Below the pieces are notes generated by a model. It saw only the letters and a list, made by a program, of their open reading frames with translations, was not told where the DNA came from and made no database searches. Of a stretch of 64,000 nt of DNA, positions 18,250-26,767 are shown one piece after another. A program made the position numbers and the translations under genes. Where the stretch lies: the NCBI RefSeq assembly GCF_010894405.1, contig NZ_JAAIYA010000034.1, positions 54,042 through 118,041 of the forward strand. Direction: 5' to 3'. The stretch's first letter is position 1; the number at the start of each line of letters is the position of its first letter. Source of the DNA: Pyxidicoccus caerfyrddinensis. GTDB lineage: Bacteria; Myxococcota; Myxococcia; Myxococcales; Myxococcaceae.

Positions 18250-18604
18250 GTGGTCTTCCTTTCCTGACGCGGCTTTGCGGCCTGCCAACGAGATGCGAAG
18301 CCCGATCATTCCCCTTGCATTCTCAGGGGGGTGGTTTGACAGAACGAGCGACAAGTCCTAGATCCCCGCGGCATCGAGGCGGTCCGGACTGTTCGTCACC
18401 CGTCAACATTCGCCGAAAGAGTCCAGGCGATTACGTGCACTTGGGTAGGAGAAGTCGACCCATTGCGTCACCTGGAGTGAATCACTATTTTGCGCGGCCG
18501 TTACGCGCCACTCCGGTTCTCCCACCAAATAGGTGGGTACGTCGTCCGGTAGCACTGCTCGTTCACAGCGCTCGGGGGGGGAAACAGCTCAGAGGGAGGG
18601 CTCC
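18250..18604. other. 355-bp divergent intergenic region
   Basis: This stretch separates the transglycosylase gene from the small Cys protein gene and carries both promoters. It is less GC-rich than the surroundings around 18480-18530. Apart from an inverted repeat at 18521 I see no gene, RNA or clear promoter in it. Confidence 0.5.
18521..18537. promoter_or_regulatory. Inverted repeat upstream of the small Cys protein
   Basis: CCCACC-AAATA-GGTGGG is a perfect 6-bp inverted repeat with an AT-rich 5-base centre, 67 bp before the next start codon. It could be an operator or a leader hairpin. Confidence 0.35.
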
Positions 18605-18838
18605 ATGAAGCCGTGTCCAGCCGATCTGCCGCAAACCATCAACCCCGAGGCCGGGCCGAAGCGTGCCGGCGTCGAGACGCATCGCAACCTCAACTGCCAT
18701 CACTATGACAACTGTCTGGACGAGGCCGTCCGGCGGGGTTGGCAGTCTTTCACGTGCATGAAGTGCCCCATGTACCAGCACGTGGCGCCGCCCCAGATGG
18801 GGCTCGAGGCCTACGCCACACAGCGTCGTCCCGTCTAG
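18605..18838 (+). CDS. Small four-cysteine protein
   Basis: This 77-residue protein has Cys31, Cys37, Cys51 and Cys54 arranged as CHHYDNC then CMKC, with His and Asp between. That pattern looks like a small zinc or iron-sulfur site. It has no signal peptide, so it is probably cytoplasmic. GAGGGAGGG just upstream fixes the ATG at 18605. I do not recognise a named family. Confidence 0.75.
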   Translation: MKPCPADLPQTINPEAGPKRAGVETHRNLNCHHYDNCLDEAVRRGWQSFTCMKCPMYQHVAPPQMGLEAYATQRRPV

Positions 18839-18863
18839 CGAGTGTTGCTCCACGTCCCGGGGT

Positions 18864-18889
18864 CGCCCCTGCTCTCTAGAAGAGGGGCG
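18864..18889. terminator. Hairpin between convergent genes
   Basis: CGCCCCT (18864-18870) pairs with AGGGGCG (18883-18889), and TCT/AGA can extend pairing inside the 12-nt loop. It lies between the small Cys protein gene and the convergent CAP gene and may serve both. Confidence 0.45.
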
Positions 18890-18924
18890 TCACGCCGGTG
18901 ACGGTCGCCGCGCCCACGTGTCTT

Positions 18925-20442
18925 TCAGGGGACCGCGGCGTAGATGACGGCCACCCAGTACTGCTTGACGCCGAAGCGACGGGAGTCTCCCCGCACCACG
19001 CCCACGCCCACCCGGTTGTTGGTGGCGTCCGCGAGGCTGCGAGACTCCGGCAGCGCCGTCGGGTCCGACACGACGAAGAAGTCCACCGCCGCCGTGCCCG
19101 CGTCCGGCAGCACCTGGAACACCCGCTCGTGCAGCGGCGCCCCACCGGGCTGCGCCGACGGTTGGTCCAAATCCAGCGCGCGCCGCGCGTGGGCCTGCGC
19201 CAGGGCGTCCAGCGCCGCGCTGCGCTCCAGCGGTGGCAGCTTGTGCGACGTGCGCCAGCGGGCGAGCGTGTCGTAGGCCTCCTGCTGCGGGTCCGCGAAG
19301 TTCTGCACGGCGGGGGAAGCGGCGGTGTAGACCTCGGTAAGGATGGCTTCTTCCCTTCCGTCCACCTTCCGGAAGGTGACGCCCACGCCCATGAAGCGGA
19401 AGCCGGCGTCGAGCAGGTTTCGGCGGTGGCCGGGGCTGTGCTCGATGCCGAAGTGCGCGGCGAGCGGCCCGGACGCGAGGCCCAGGTTCTCCCCGGCGCG
19501 CACGTAGCGGGCGTCGTCCGGCAGTCGCTGCGTCAGCGTGGAGCCGTCCGGCGCCACGTGGGCGAAGAAGCCCTCTGACGCCATGCGGTCGCTGTACGCC
19601 TGCGCCACGCGGTCCAGCACCCGGTCCGGCGCCAATTCTGGCAGGCGGTGCGCGCGGCGCAGGGAGTTGATGCGCTCGTACACGGCCGCGCGGGCCTCGT
19701 TCAGCGTGGTGGGCTCGGTGTCCTCCGCGCGCGCGCCGCGCTGGCGGGGCACGCCGAGCTGGGTGAGGAAGAGGGCCGCCACCTCCGGACCGGCGCCCGC
19801 CTTGCCCACCACCTCCACCGTGTAGCTGCCGGGCGTGGCGAGCTCGAGGCGGGCGCAGAACTCTCCGTTGGGGCCGCGGCGGGTGATGGAGACGCGGTCC
19901 ACGTCGCCGTCCGGGCGGGTGACGTAGACGTCCGGGTTGCGCAGGGGCGACACCAGGGTGCCGCAGAGCGTGCGCGCGGCGTGCTCGCCGCCAGCCAGGT
20001 TTCGCGGGAAGGGCTGCAGCTCCGCCTTGCGGTCCGACAGCAGCAGCACGAAGGCGGTGCGCTCGCCCACCCGCGCCACGCCCAGGCCGAAGTGGGAGGC
20101 CCGCTCCGCGTTGAAGTCCGTGCGCGCGAGGAAGGTCTCCAGGCCATTCTTGGGTGTCCACGCGCGGATGACGAGCGTGCGCGGTGTCGGGTCCGCGCCG
20201 CCCGCGTCGCTGACGGCCTCGGTGAGGGCGAAGAGGTCCGGCGCGCCGGTGGTGTCCTCGGTGAGCGCCTCCTGGGCGAGCCGCCGCGCCGCCGCGCCCA
20301 GGGTGGCATCCTGTATTGGCGCGCGACGGCCCACGCGCTCGAACTCGCGCACCACGTGGCGCGCGCCCGCGGCCTCCATGTCCCCCACGGACGTAGGCGG
20401 AGCCGCGGTCAGGAAGACGCCGAGCGCGAGCAGGGCAATCAT
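18925..20442 (-). CDS. Exported CAP/SCP-domain protein
   Basis: After a signal peptide (LLALGVFLTAA) comes an N-terminal region of unknown fold, then a CAP domain in the second half. CAP signatures are visible: INSLRRAHRLPELAPD, a His in GFFAHVAPDG, AGENLGLASG and the IEHSPGHRRNLLDAGF block. A final 150 residues repeat an helical DALAQAHARRAL pattern. Bacterial CAP proteins (YkwD type) are secreted and of mostly unknown function. The ATG shares four bases with the stop of the upstream DUF721 gene, so the two are cotranscribed. I rejected the longer frame reaching 20547. The protein is 505 residues. Confidence 0.85.
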   Translation of the reverse strand: MIALLALGVFLTAAPPTSVGDMEAAGARHVVREFERVGRRAPIQDATLGAAARRLAQEALTEDTTGAPDLFALTEAVSDAGGADPTPRTLVIRAWTPKNGLETFLARTDFNAERASHFGLGVARVGERTAFVLLLSDRKAELQPFPRNLAGGEHAARTLCGTLVSPLRNPDVYVTRPDGDVDRVSITRRGPNGEFCARLELATPGSYTVEVVGKAGAGPEVAALFLTQLGVPRQRGARAEDTEPTTLNEARAAVYERINSLRRAHRLPELAPDRVLDRVAQAYSDRMASEGFFAHVAPDGSTLTQRLPDDARYVRAGENLGLASGPLAAHFGIEHSPGHRRNLLDAGFRFMGVGVTFRKVDGREEAILTEVYTAASPAVQNFADPQQEAYDTLARWRTSHKLPPLERSAALDALAQAHARRALDLDQPSAQPGGAPLHERVFQVLPDAGTAAVDFFVVSDPTALPESRSLADATNNRVGVGVVRGDSRRFGVKQYWVAVIYAAVP

Positions 20443-20738
20443 CGGCCCTCCAGCCGGAACGTCAGGGCCCTCACCGAGCCCGCCCCGAGCCGCGCGTTGA
20501 GCTGCTCGCACAGCGAGGTGGCTTCGGCCTCCAGGCTCCGCGCCCATTCATCGCCGTCCACCGTCACCACCAGCGTGGTGCCCTGCAGGGCATGAGGGCG
20601 GGTGTGGCGGGCGAGGTGGGGGCCCACCACCGACGCCCACACGGGGTTCAGCGCCTGGCCACGGCCGGACTCCTCCGCGAGGCGGGCCAGCACACGGGGA
20701 AGGAGGCTTTCGAGAGTCTTGGGCTCGCTGCGCGCCAT
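20439..20738 (-). CDS. DUF721 (DciA-like) family protein
   Basis: This is a 99-residue basic protein with the DUF721 pattern: an N-terminal LESLLPRVLARL helix, then NPVWASVVGPHLARHTRP and LVVTVDGDEWARSLE. DciA, a replicative-helicase loading protein in many bacteria, belongs to this family. Whether this copy loads DnaB is inference, because the protein is short and may be a paralogue. It overlaps the CAP gene by four bases and is divergent from a large lipoprotein gene. Confidence 0.85.
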   Translation of the reverse strand: MARSEPKTLESLLPRVLARLAEESGRGQALNPVWASVVGPHLARHTRPHALQGTTLVVTVDGDEWARSLEAEATSLCEQLNARLGAGSVRALTFRLEGR

Positions 20739-20916
20739 GGCGGGCGATTGTGGTTCCCGGCCACCCGAAAGCCAACCCTCGCCTTGTGTGCCGAGGGGGA
20801 AAGCGGGCGGGCGGGCACCCTGGCTGTCGGAAGGAGAGCGGTGGATGTCGGCGACCGTCGCACGGAGGTCGGCCTGCCTGTAAGGTCGCGGACGGTCCCC
20901 CCTGGAGCCGCACCGC

Positions 20917-23529
20917 ATGAGCCCCTCACCTCGTTCCCACCCGCTGGTCGGCCCCGCGTGCGCGCTGCTGCTGCTGGCCCTGGCCGGCTGCGCGGCGGAC
21001 GACAACCAGGGGTTCGACATCCCCGGAGACACGCCGCCGCCGCGCACGTGTGCGGTGGACCAGGACTGTCCGAACGCGGCGTTCTTCTTCTGCGACACCG
21101 CCGTCGCGCGCTGTGCCCCCGCGTGCCGCACCCCCTCGGACTGCCGCGCGGACCGGCGTGGCGAGTACGCGCTGCCCGAGTGCGACGGCTCGCCCCTGGG
21201 CTGCCAGTGCGACTTGAACCGGTGCCTGCCGGGTGTGTGCGCGGAGGACACGGACTGCGGTGCGGACGGGGTGTGCCGCGATGGCGCCTGCGTGACGCCG
21301 CCTTCCGCGGAGCTGGCGGATGGCTGCGAAGTGACGCCGGACGTCGTCGTGGGCCGCCCAGGCATGTCCGTCGTGTTCACGGTGTGGGCCCACGCGCGTG
21401 CGGGCACGCCGCTGGTCACCCGTGAGGGCGCGACGTGGCGCTCGCTCGCGCCGGCGGTGACGGGGGCGGGCACGGGACTCCGCGCCGCCTTCACCCTCTC
21501 CGAGCCCGGCGACGAGCGCGACGCGGTGGAGGCCCGCGTCGGAAACGCCACCTGCCGCGCCCGCATCACCGTGCTGCCCGCGGAGGTGCCGTCAGGCGGC
21601 GTGCGCGTGCTGGTGGTGGATGAGCTCACCGGGCGCCCGGTGCCGCTGGCCACCGTGGCGGTGTCCTCCATGGCCGGCAGCGTGACGGCCAGCACTGTGA
21701 CGGGGCCCCAGGGCGCCGCATGGGTGCCGGCCACGGGCGAGGTGGCTCTGTCCGTCTTCCACCCGAGCTACGGCTACCTCACGCTGTCGCGCCATGACGC
21801 GACGGGCGCGCGAGATGTGCGGCTGGCCCTGCGGCGCAATCCGCTGGACCGCGCCGGCGGCGTGCGCGGCGCCTTCGACGCGGGCGAGAAACCGGATGCA
21901 TCGGCGCAGGCGCTGCGGATGGGAGTCGCGGGCCTGTCGGTGCCAGGGCTCCCCGCCGAGCTGTCGCCGGAGGCGCTGCTGGGGCCCGAGCGCGAGGTGG
22001 AGGTCGGCCTGGGCAGCAGCCGGCGGCGCCTGAAGCTGCCTTCGGGCGCGGGCGTGTGGCTGGCCGGCACGCTGCCCACGGAGGTACGCGCGCCCGGCGT
22101 GACTGGTGTCTGTGACACGTCCCCGGACGGTGAGCTGGAGCCGGAGGCGGCGGTGCGCGAGGGCGCCTGTGGCACCCGCGCCGCGTGGGCCCTGCAAGGA
22201 GCGTTGCCGCTGCGGGAGCTGCCGCTGAATGCGCTGGAGCCGGGGACGGACCCGCTGCTGCTGCTGGGGCAATTGGTGCCCGGCTCGCCGCGCTTCGCCT
22301 CGACGGTGCGGCGCGACACGCGCTTCTCCCTGGCCCCCACGCCCGGCATCGACACCGGGACGCCGGACCTGGAGGCGGTGAAGTACTCGCAAGCCGTGTC
22401 CTTCGAGACAGGCGGCGTGCGGCTGGCCTTCCCCTTCGCCGTGCGCGTGCCGGAGCTGCCGCGCTACCGCGACGCATACCTGGACCGCGCCTATGTGCTG
22501 GCCATGGTGGCCGCGCCCGGCCGGGGCCTGGTGCCGCTGGGACTGGGCGCCGCGTCGAACGTGGACCCGGCGGACCCCAACACGGACAAGGACGCGCGGC
22601 TGTCCGACGCCGGGCTGGTGCTGGTGCGCATGGCCCCCGCGCACGGCGGCCTGGAGGGACAGCCGTACCGACTCGTGGTGGCCGCCACCTCCGGCGCTTC
22701 ACGCGACGACGCGGCCTCCGCCGTGGCCACCACCACGTTGGTGGCGGAGCTGCCGACGCTGGACTTCGACCCGAGAGGTGACCGGCCCGTGGACCTGGGC
22801 TCGGGCTTCCTCGGCATCCCCGAGGGCGCCGCCTACAACTTCAACTCCACCACGTACCAGGGCCTGGCGGGCCGGCAGTTCCGCGCCGACGTGGACGAGC
22901 AGGCCAGCCTGGTGCGCGTCGTCTTCACCGACCGCTCCGGCCGCCGCTGGACGGTGCTGACGGACCCGGCGTCCGCCCGCGAGGGCTTTCGCGTGCCCCG
23001 TCCGCCGGCCGGCATCGAGGACCGCACCGCCTGGGGCGACGCCCTGGGCTCGCGCGCGCGCCTCCAGGTGGAGGTGCTCATCGTGGGTGGCGCGGCTTCC
23101 GGGGACAGGCTGGGCCCGGCCCGCCTGGCCGCGGCGGAGGGCCCGGGGATGGAGCACGTGAGTGACTTGACGCGCGCCGTGTCCGCACTGGATGTGGGGC
23201 GGCCGGAGGTGACGTGGTTGTACCCGGAGCTGGAGGGCCAGGCGCTCGTTCGGGGCAGCGCCGTGCGCGTGGTCGTCACCCGCTTCAAGGTGGGCTCGGG
23301 CAACGAGGCTGACGGCCATGTGCGCCTGTCCCTGAAAGGGGGCTCCGGATGCGCGGGCACCGTGCTGCTCGGGGATGAGGATGTGTCCCAGGGCCAGGGC
23401 CAGGTGGAGCTGCAGCTGCCGGCCACCTGCTCGGGCATGGGGGTGACGCTGACGGCCGAGCTGGCGGACCGCGACGGCGTCCCCCTGCGCCCGCCCGTCG
23501 CCGCCGTGCGTGGCGTGGATATCCCCTGA
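20917..23529 (+). CDS. Very large Cys-rich lipoprotein of unknown function
   Basis: The signal peptide ends in lipobox LALAGCAAD, so the protein is lipid-anchored. Residues about 45-130 are Cys-rich with repeated pairs such as CAVDQDC and CAEDTDC, a pattern common in myxobacterial surface lipoproteins. The rest is beta-rich and contains a carboxypeptidase-like regulatory or Ig-like segment (VRVLVVDELTGRPVPLATVAVSS). No enzyme motif was seen in 870 residues. It stands alone between a DUF721 gene and a diguanylate cyclase gene. Confidence 0.8.
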   Translation: MSPSPRSHPLVGPACALLLLALAGCAADDNQGFDIPGDTPPPRTCAVDQDCPNAAFFFCDTAVARCAPACRTPSDCRADRRGEYALPECDGSPLGCQCDLNRCLPGVCAEDTDCGADGVCRDGACVTPPSAELADGCEVTPDVVVGRPGMSVVFTVWAHARAGTPLVTREGATWRSLAPAVTGAGTGLRAAFTLSEPGDERDAVEARVGNATCRARITVLPAEVPSGGVRVLVVDELTGRPVPLATVAVSSMAGSVTASTVTGPQGAAWVPATGEVALSVFHPSYGYLTLSRHDATGARDVRLALRRNPLDRAGGVRGAFDAGEKPDASAQALRMGVAGLSVPGLPAELSPEALLGPEREVEVGLGSSRRRLKLPSGAGVWLAGTLPTEVRAPGVTGVCDTSPDGELEPEAAVREGACGTRAAWALQGALPLRELPLNALEPGTDPLLLLGQLVPGSPRFASTVRRDTRFSLAPTPGIDTGTPDLEAVKYSQAVSFETGGVRLAFPFAVRVPELPRYRDAYLDRAYVLAMVAAPGRGLVPLGLGAASNVDPADPNTDKDARLSDAGLVLVRMAPAHGGLEGQPYRLVVAATSGASRDDAASAVATTTLVAELPTLDFDPRGDRPVDLGSGFLGIPEGAAYNFNSTTYQGLAGRQFRADVDEQASLVRVVFTDRSGRRWTVLTDPASAREGFRVPRPPAGIEDRTAWGDALGSRARLQVEVLIVGGAASGDRLGPARLAAAEGPGMEHVSDLTRAVSALDVGRPEVTWLYPELEGQALVRGSAVRVVVTRFKVGSGNEADGHVRLSLKGGSGCAGTVLLGDEDVSQGQGQVELQLPATCSGMGVTLTAELADRDGVPLRPPVAAVRGVDIP

Positions 23530-23646
23530 TGGGGTAGGGCGTGGTAGGTCGCCGCTGCACCCTCGGGAGAGCCCCACCCGGACTCCCGTGTGTGACTCGC
23601 TTTCGGGATTTACCGGGTGGTAGCGTTGAAACCCTCGGGAGGCACG

Positions 23647-24522
23647 GTGCAGAAGGAGACGGTCGTCACGGTCATCTCGAAGATCTCCGACCGGCCGGTC
23701 AACCTCGACGCGGCGCTGGTGGTGATCTACGGATTGGACCTGGGGCGGAAGTTCGACCTCACGCGCGAGGAGACGCTCATCGGGCGCTCGTCGAAGGCGG
23801 ACATCCAGATCGACCAGGAGTCGGTGAGCCGCAACCACGCGGGCATCACCAACACGCGCGAGGGCGTGCGCATCCGTGACCTCGGCTCCACCAACGGCAC
23901 GTTCATCAACGACGAGCTGGTGGAGGGCACCCGCGATTTGCGCAACGGCGACCTGGTGAAGATTGGTCGCACCATCTTCAAGTACATCGCCGGCGGCAAC
24001 ATCGAGGCGGCGTACCACGATGAAATCTACCGGCTGACCACGATGGACGGCCTGACGCAGATCTACAACCGCCGCTACTTCGACGAGCAGCTGGACCGGG
24101 AGCTGTCGCGCAGCCGGCGCTACGAGCGCGTGCTGTCGCTGGTGCTGCTGGACATCGACCACTTCAAGAAGGTGAACGACCAGTTCGGGCACCTGGCGGG
24201 TGACTCGGTGCTGAAGCAGCTGGCGTCCACGGTGCGCACGAAGATCCGCCGCGAGGACGTCTTCGCCCGCTACGGCGGCGAGGAGTTCGCCATCCTCCTG
24301 CCGGAGGTGAGCCTGGGCGGCACGCGGCAGCTCGCGGAGAAGGCGCGGCGGTTGGTGGAGAAGCAGCGCTTCGAGTTCGACAAGCAGCCCATCCCCGTCA
24401 CCGTGTCGGTGGGCATCGCCACGCTGGAGCCCCAGCACCGCGAGGCGGGAGACCTGGTGCGCACGGCGGACGAGCGGCTCTACGAGGCCAAGACGGCGGG
24501 CCGCAACCGCGTGGTGGGCTGA
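23647..24522 (+). CDS. FHA-GGDEF diguanylate cyclase
   Basis: An N-terminal FHA domain (about residues 20-95) has GRSSKADIQI, SRNH and GSTNGTFIND, so it can bind phospho-threonine. The C-terminal GGDEF domain (about 125-288) has the active GGEEF motif and an RRED inhibitory site five residues before it, so product feedback by c-di-GMP is likely. This joins Ser/Thr kinase signalling to c-di-GMP synthesis. The protein is soluble. The frame opens at GTG 23617. I prefer GTG 23647 because GGGAGG sits just before it, giving 291 residues. The alternative adds ten residues. Confidence 0.92.
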   Translation: MQKETVVTVISKISDRPVNLDAALVVIYGLDLGRKFDLTREETLIGRSSKADIQIDQESVSRNHAGITNTREGVRIRDLGSTNGTFINDELVEGTRDLRNGDLVKIGRTIFKYIAGGNIEAAYHDEIYRLTTMDGLTQIYNRRYFDEQLDRELSRSRRYERVLSLVLLDIDHFKKVNDQFGHLAGDSVLKQLASTVRTKIRREDVFARYGGEEFAILLPEVSLGGTRQLAEKARRLVEKQRFEFDKQPIPVTVSVGIATLEPQHREAGDLVRTADERLYEAKTAGRNRVVG

Positions 24523-24529
24523 AGTCGCG

Positions 24530-24551
24530 GGGCCCCGGGGAACCGGGGCCC
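24530..24551. terminator. Strong hairpin between convergent genes
   Basis: GGGCCCCGG-GGAA-CCGGGGCCC is a perfect 9-bp stem with a stable GNRA tetraloop, placed between the diguanylate cyclase and acyltransferase stops. It is a good two-way terminator candidate. Confidence 0.6.
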
Positions 24552-24560
24552 TGTGCGTGC

Positions 24561-26765
24561 TCAGCCCGCGAAGACGGAGCGGCGCTCGCGCAGCAGCGAC
24601 TGGAGCATGCCCATGATGGACTCACGGGTCCGCTCGGTGAGCCGCTGCACCTCGCCCATGTCGTCCGCGGCCTCGGGCGGCAGGCCCTCCATGCCGAGCG
24701 GCTCGCCGAAGCGGATGCTCCACTTGGCGGGCAGGGGCAGGGGACCCAGCGGGGTGAGCGGCACGTAGGGCAGGCCCAGGAAGGACGCGGGCAGCCGGCC
24801 CAGCAGCGGAGACGTCTCCTCCGCGCCGACGATGGCCACCGGGACGATGGGCGCGCCCGTGCGCAGCGCCAGCTTCACGAAGCCGCCGCGCCCGAAACGC
24901 TTGAGCCGGTAGCGCTCCGCGAAGGGCTTGCTGAGCGCCTGGTAACCCTCGGGGAACACCACCAGCGGGCGGTGCTCGTCGAGCAGCCGCAGAGCGTTCT
25001 CCGGGCAGGCCCGCACCGCGCCCAGGCGGTTGAAGAGCGTCCCCAGCACCGGCGCGTGGAAGACCTGGTCCTCCACCAGCCACCGTGGCTCGCGCAGGTC
25101 CGGGCGCTCGCGGGTGATGGCCAGCGACATCACCAGCCCGTCGTAGGGCAGGGCGCCCGAGTGGTTGGCCACCAGGATGGCCGCGCCCTGGGGCACGTGG
25201 TCCGCGCCTTGCACCGACACGCGCCAGTATTGCGAGTAGAGGAACTCGAGCACCGGGTCCAGGCGATCGACCAGCGACGGGTCCTTGCCGTACTCGTCGA
25301 TGTTGGCGCCGCCGCCCGTGCCGAGCCCGGCGCGCAGCGCGCCCACCAGCCCGTTCATCGCGCCCATCGCCCGGCCGAGTCCCTGGCTCGCCAGCGCATG
25401 GCCGGCGATGTCCCTGGCGAGGGACAGCATCCCCGCGGCGCGCTGGGCGAGGGGACGCGGGCCTTCCGGCTCGCGGGCCTGGTCCGTGAAGAACGGCTCG
25501 CGCGGTCCAATTCCCTCGTCGGCGGGGGGCACCAGCGACAGCGGCGGCGTCCGGCGGCCCAGGGGCAGCTCGTCGCGCGAGACGTCCGGCACCTCCTCCT
25601 CCGGCTCCAGCGTCGAGGCGTCGCGGTCCTCGGGGTCCTGCACCGAGAGCGTCACGGACAGCTCCATCCCGGACGTGTCCCACGGAGAGGCGCCTTCCGC
25701 GTCCTCCTCTTCTTCCTCTTCCTCCTCTTCGTCGTCATCGCCGGGGCCGAAGCCTCCCTCCGCTTCCGCCTCCAGGTCGTAGCCCGCGCCGTCCATGCCT
25801 TCATCGGCGTCGGCCGCGCGCTCCTCCTCGTCCTCGCCCACGCCGAAGGTGGACTGCGCCTGCGAGCTGGCATGGCGGTCGAGGACCTCGGCCACGGCGA
25901 CCTCGGCGGCGGCCTCGGCCACCTGCGCGGCCACCGCGGCGGCGAGCTCACGCTCACGCTCCGGGCGCTGCGAGGGCGGGCTGTGGTCGAGCACCTGTTC
26001 CACCGCGGCCTCGGCCAGCTCGGTGGCCATCTCCGTGGCCATCAGCCGGTCCACGTCCTGCTCCTGGCCCGGCCGGCGCTCCAACGCCTCGTCCACCGCG
26101 ACCTTCGCCGTGGCCTCGGCCACCTCGGCGGCCAGGGCCTCCGCCAGCGCGTGGTCCACCTCGCGCTGCCGCTCCGTGCGCGCGCCCAGTTCTTCCGCCA
26201 GCACCGGCTTGCGAGGCGGCGGCGGCCTGCGCGGGGTGACGGGCGCGGCGGGCTCGCGCAGGGGGAGGCCCGCGTCTTCCTCCACCGGAGTGGAGGCGTG
26301 CGCCGCGTGGGTGGCCTCGGCTCCGAGTTGCTGCTCGTGGGTGCCCGCGTTCCGCCTCGCGTCAGCCGTCACGTGCCGCCGGTTCGCGGACGCGGTGGCT
26401 TCCTCGGCCTCATGCGCCGCGGGCTCCTTCCGCACCTTGCCGGCCGAGCCTCCGGTCTTCGCCGCCGCCGGCTGCTTCGTGGACGCCGCCCCGTTCCTGC
26501 CGCTCCCTGCCTTCGCGGCCACGGGTGGCTTCGCGGCGGACGCCGCCTTGCCACTCCCCGCGTGCGCCGATGCGGCCTCCGCGGACACCGCCTTCGCACC
26601 CCCTCCGGCCTTCGCGCGCGCGGGCGTCTTCGCCGGGGCCTTCTTCGCGGCCCCCTTGTTCGCGGGCTTCGCGCGCGTGTCGTCGGTGGGCTCCTTCCCA
26701 CCGTCACTGGCGCGAGAAGCGGCGCCACGCTGGAAGGGGTCGTTCCCGAGGACTCCCTTGGCCAT
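24561..26765 (-). CDS. Lysophospholipid acyltransferase family protein with long low-complexity N-terminus
   Basis: The last 230 residues are an LPLAT/PlsC-type acyltransferase with VANHSGALPYDG (His535) and the FPEG motif, so it probably acylates a lipid at the membrane. The first 500 residues are unusual: an Ala/Lys/Pro-rich histone-H1-like stretch, a threefold helical repeat (about 201-300) and a run of Asp/Glu (342-357). I start it at ATG 26765, after GGAGGAG, giving 734 residues. That ATG is two bases after the stop of the upstream SDR gene, so the genes form an operon. Confidence 0.88.
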   Translation of the reverse strand: MAKGVLGNDPFQRGAASRASDGGKEPTDDTRAKPANKGAAKKAPAKTPARAKAGGGAKAVSAEAASAHAGSGKAASAAKPPVAAKAGSGRNGAASTKQPAAAKTGGSAGKVRKEPAAHEAEEATASANRRHVTADARRNAGTHEQQLGAEATHAAHASTPVEEDAGLPLREPAAPVTPRRPPPPRKPVLAEELGARTERQREVDHALAEALAAEVAEATAKVAVDEALERRPGQEQDVDRLMATEMATELAEAAVEQVLDHSPPSQRPERERELAAAVAAQVAEAAAEVAVAEVLDRHASSQAQSTFGVGEDEEERAADADEGMDGAGYDLEAEAEGGFGPGDDDEEEEEEEEEDAEGASPWDTSGMELSVTLSVQDPEDRDASTLEPEEEVPDVSRDELPLGRRTPPLSLVPPADEGIGPREPFFTDQAREPEGPRPLAQRAAGMLSLARDIAGHALASQGLGRAMGAMNGLVGALRAGLGTGGGANIDEYGKDPSLVDRLDPVLEFLYSQYWRVSVQGADHVPQGAAILVANHSGALPYDGLVMSLAITRERPDLREPRWLVEDQVFHAPVLGTLFNRLGAVRACPENALRLLDEHRPLVVFPEGYQALSKPFAERYRLKRFGRGGFVKLALRTGAPIVPVAIVGAEETSPLLGRLPASFLGLPYVPLTPLGPLPLPAKWSIRFGEPLGMEGLPPEAADDMGEVQRLTERTRESIMGMLQSLLRERRSVFAG
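25702..25730. repeat. 29-base pure pyrimidine tract
   Basis: An uninterrupted run of T and C on the plus strand encodes the poly-glutamate stretch of the acyltransferase on the minus strand. Such tracts are prone to slippage and can form triplex DNA. Confidence 0.6.
25866..26168 (-). repeat. Three degenerate ~33-residue helical repeats
   Basis: Within the acyltransferase, residues 201-300 repeat a pattern of the type AAEVAEATAKVAVDEALER, ATELAEAAVEQVLDH and AAQVAEAAAEVAVAEVLDR. Each unit looks like one amphipathic helix followed by a charged linker. Confidence 0.6.
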
Positions 26766-26767
26766 GA

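Noticed and set aside
20442..20547. N-terminal extension of the CAP-domain gene
   Set aside because: The extension lies in DUF721 coding sequence; the signal peptide begins at ATG 20442, which overlaps the DUF721 stop by four bases.
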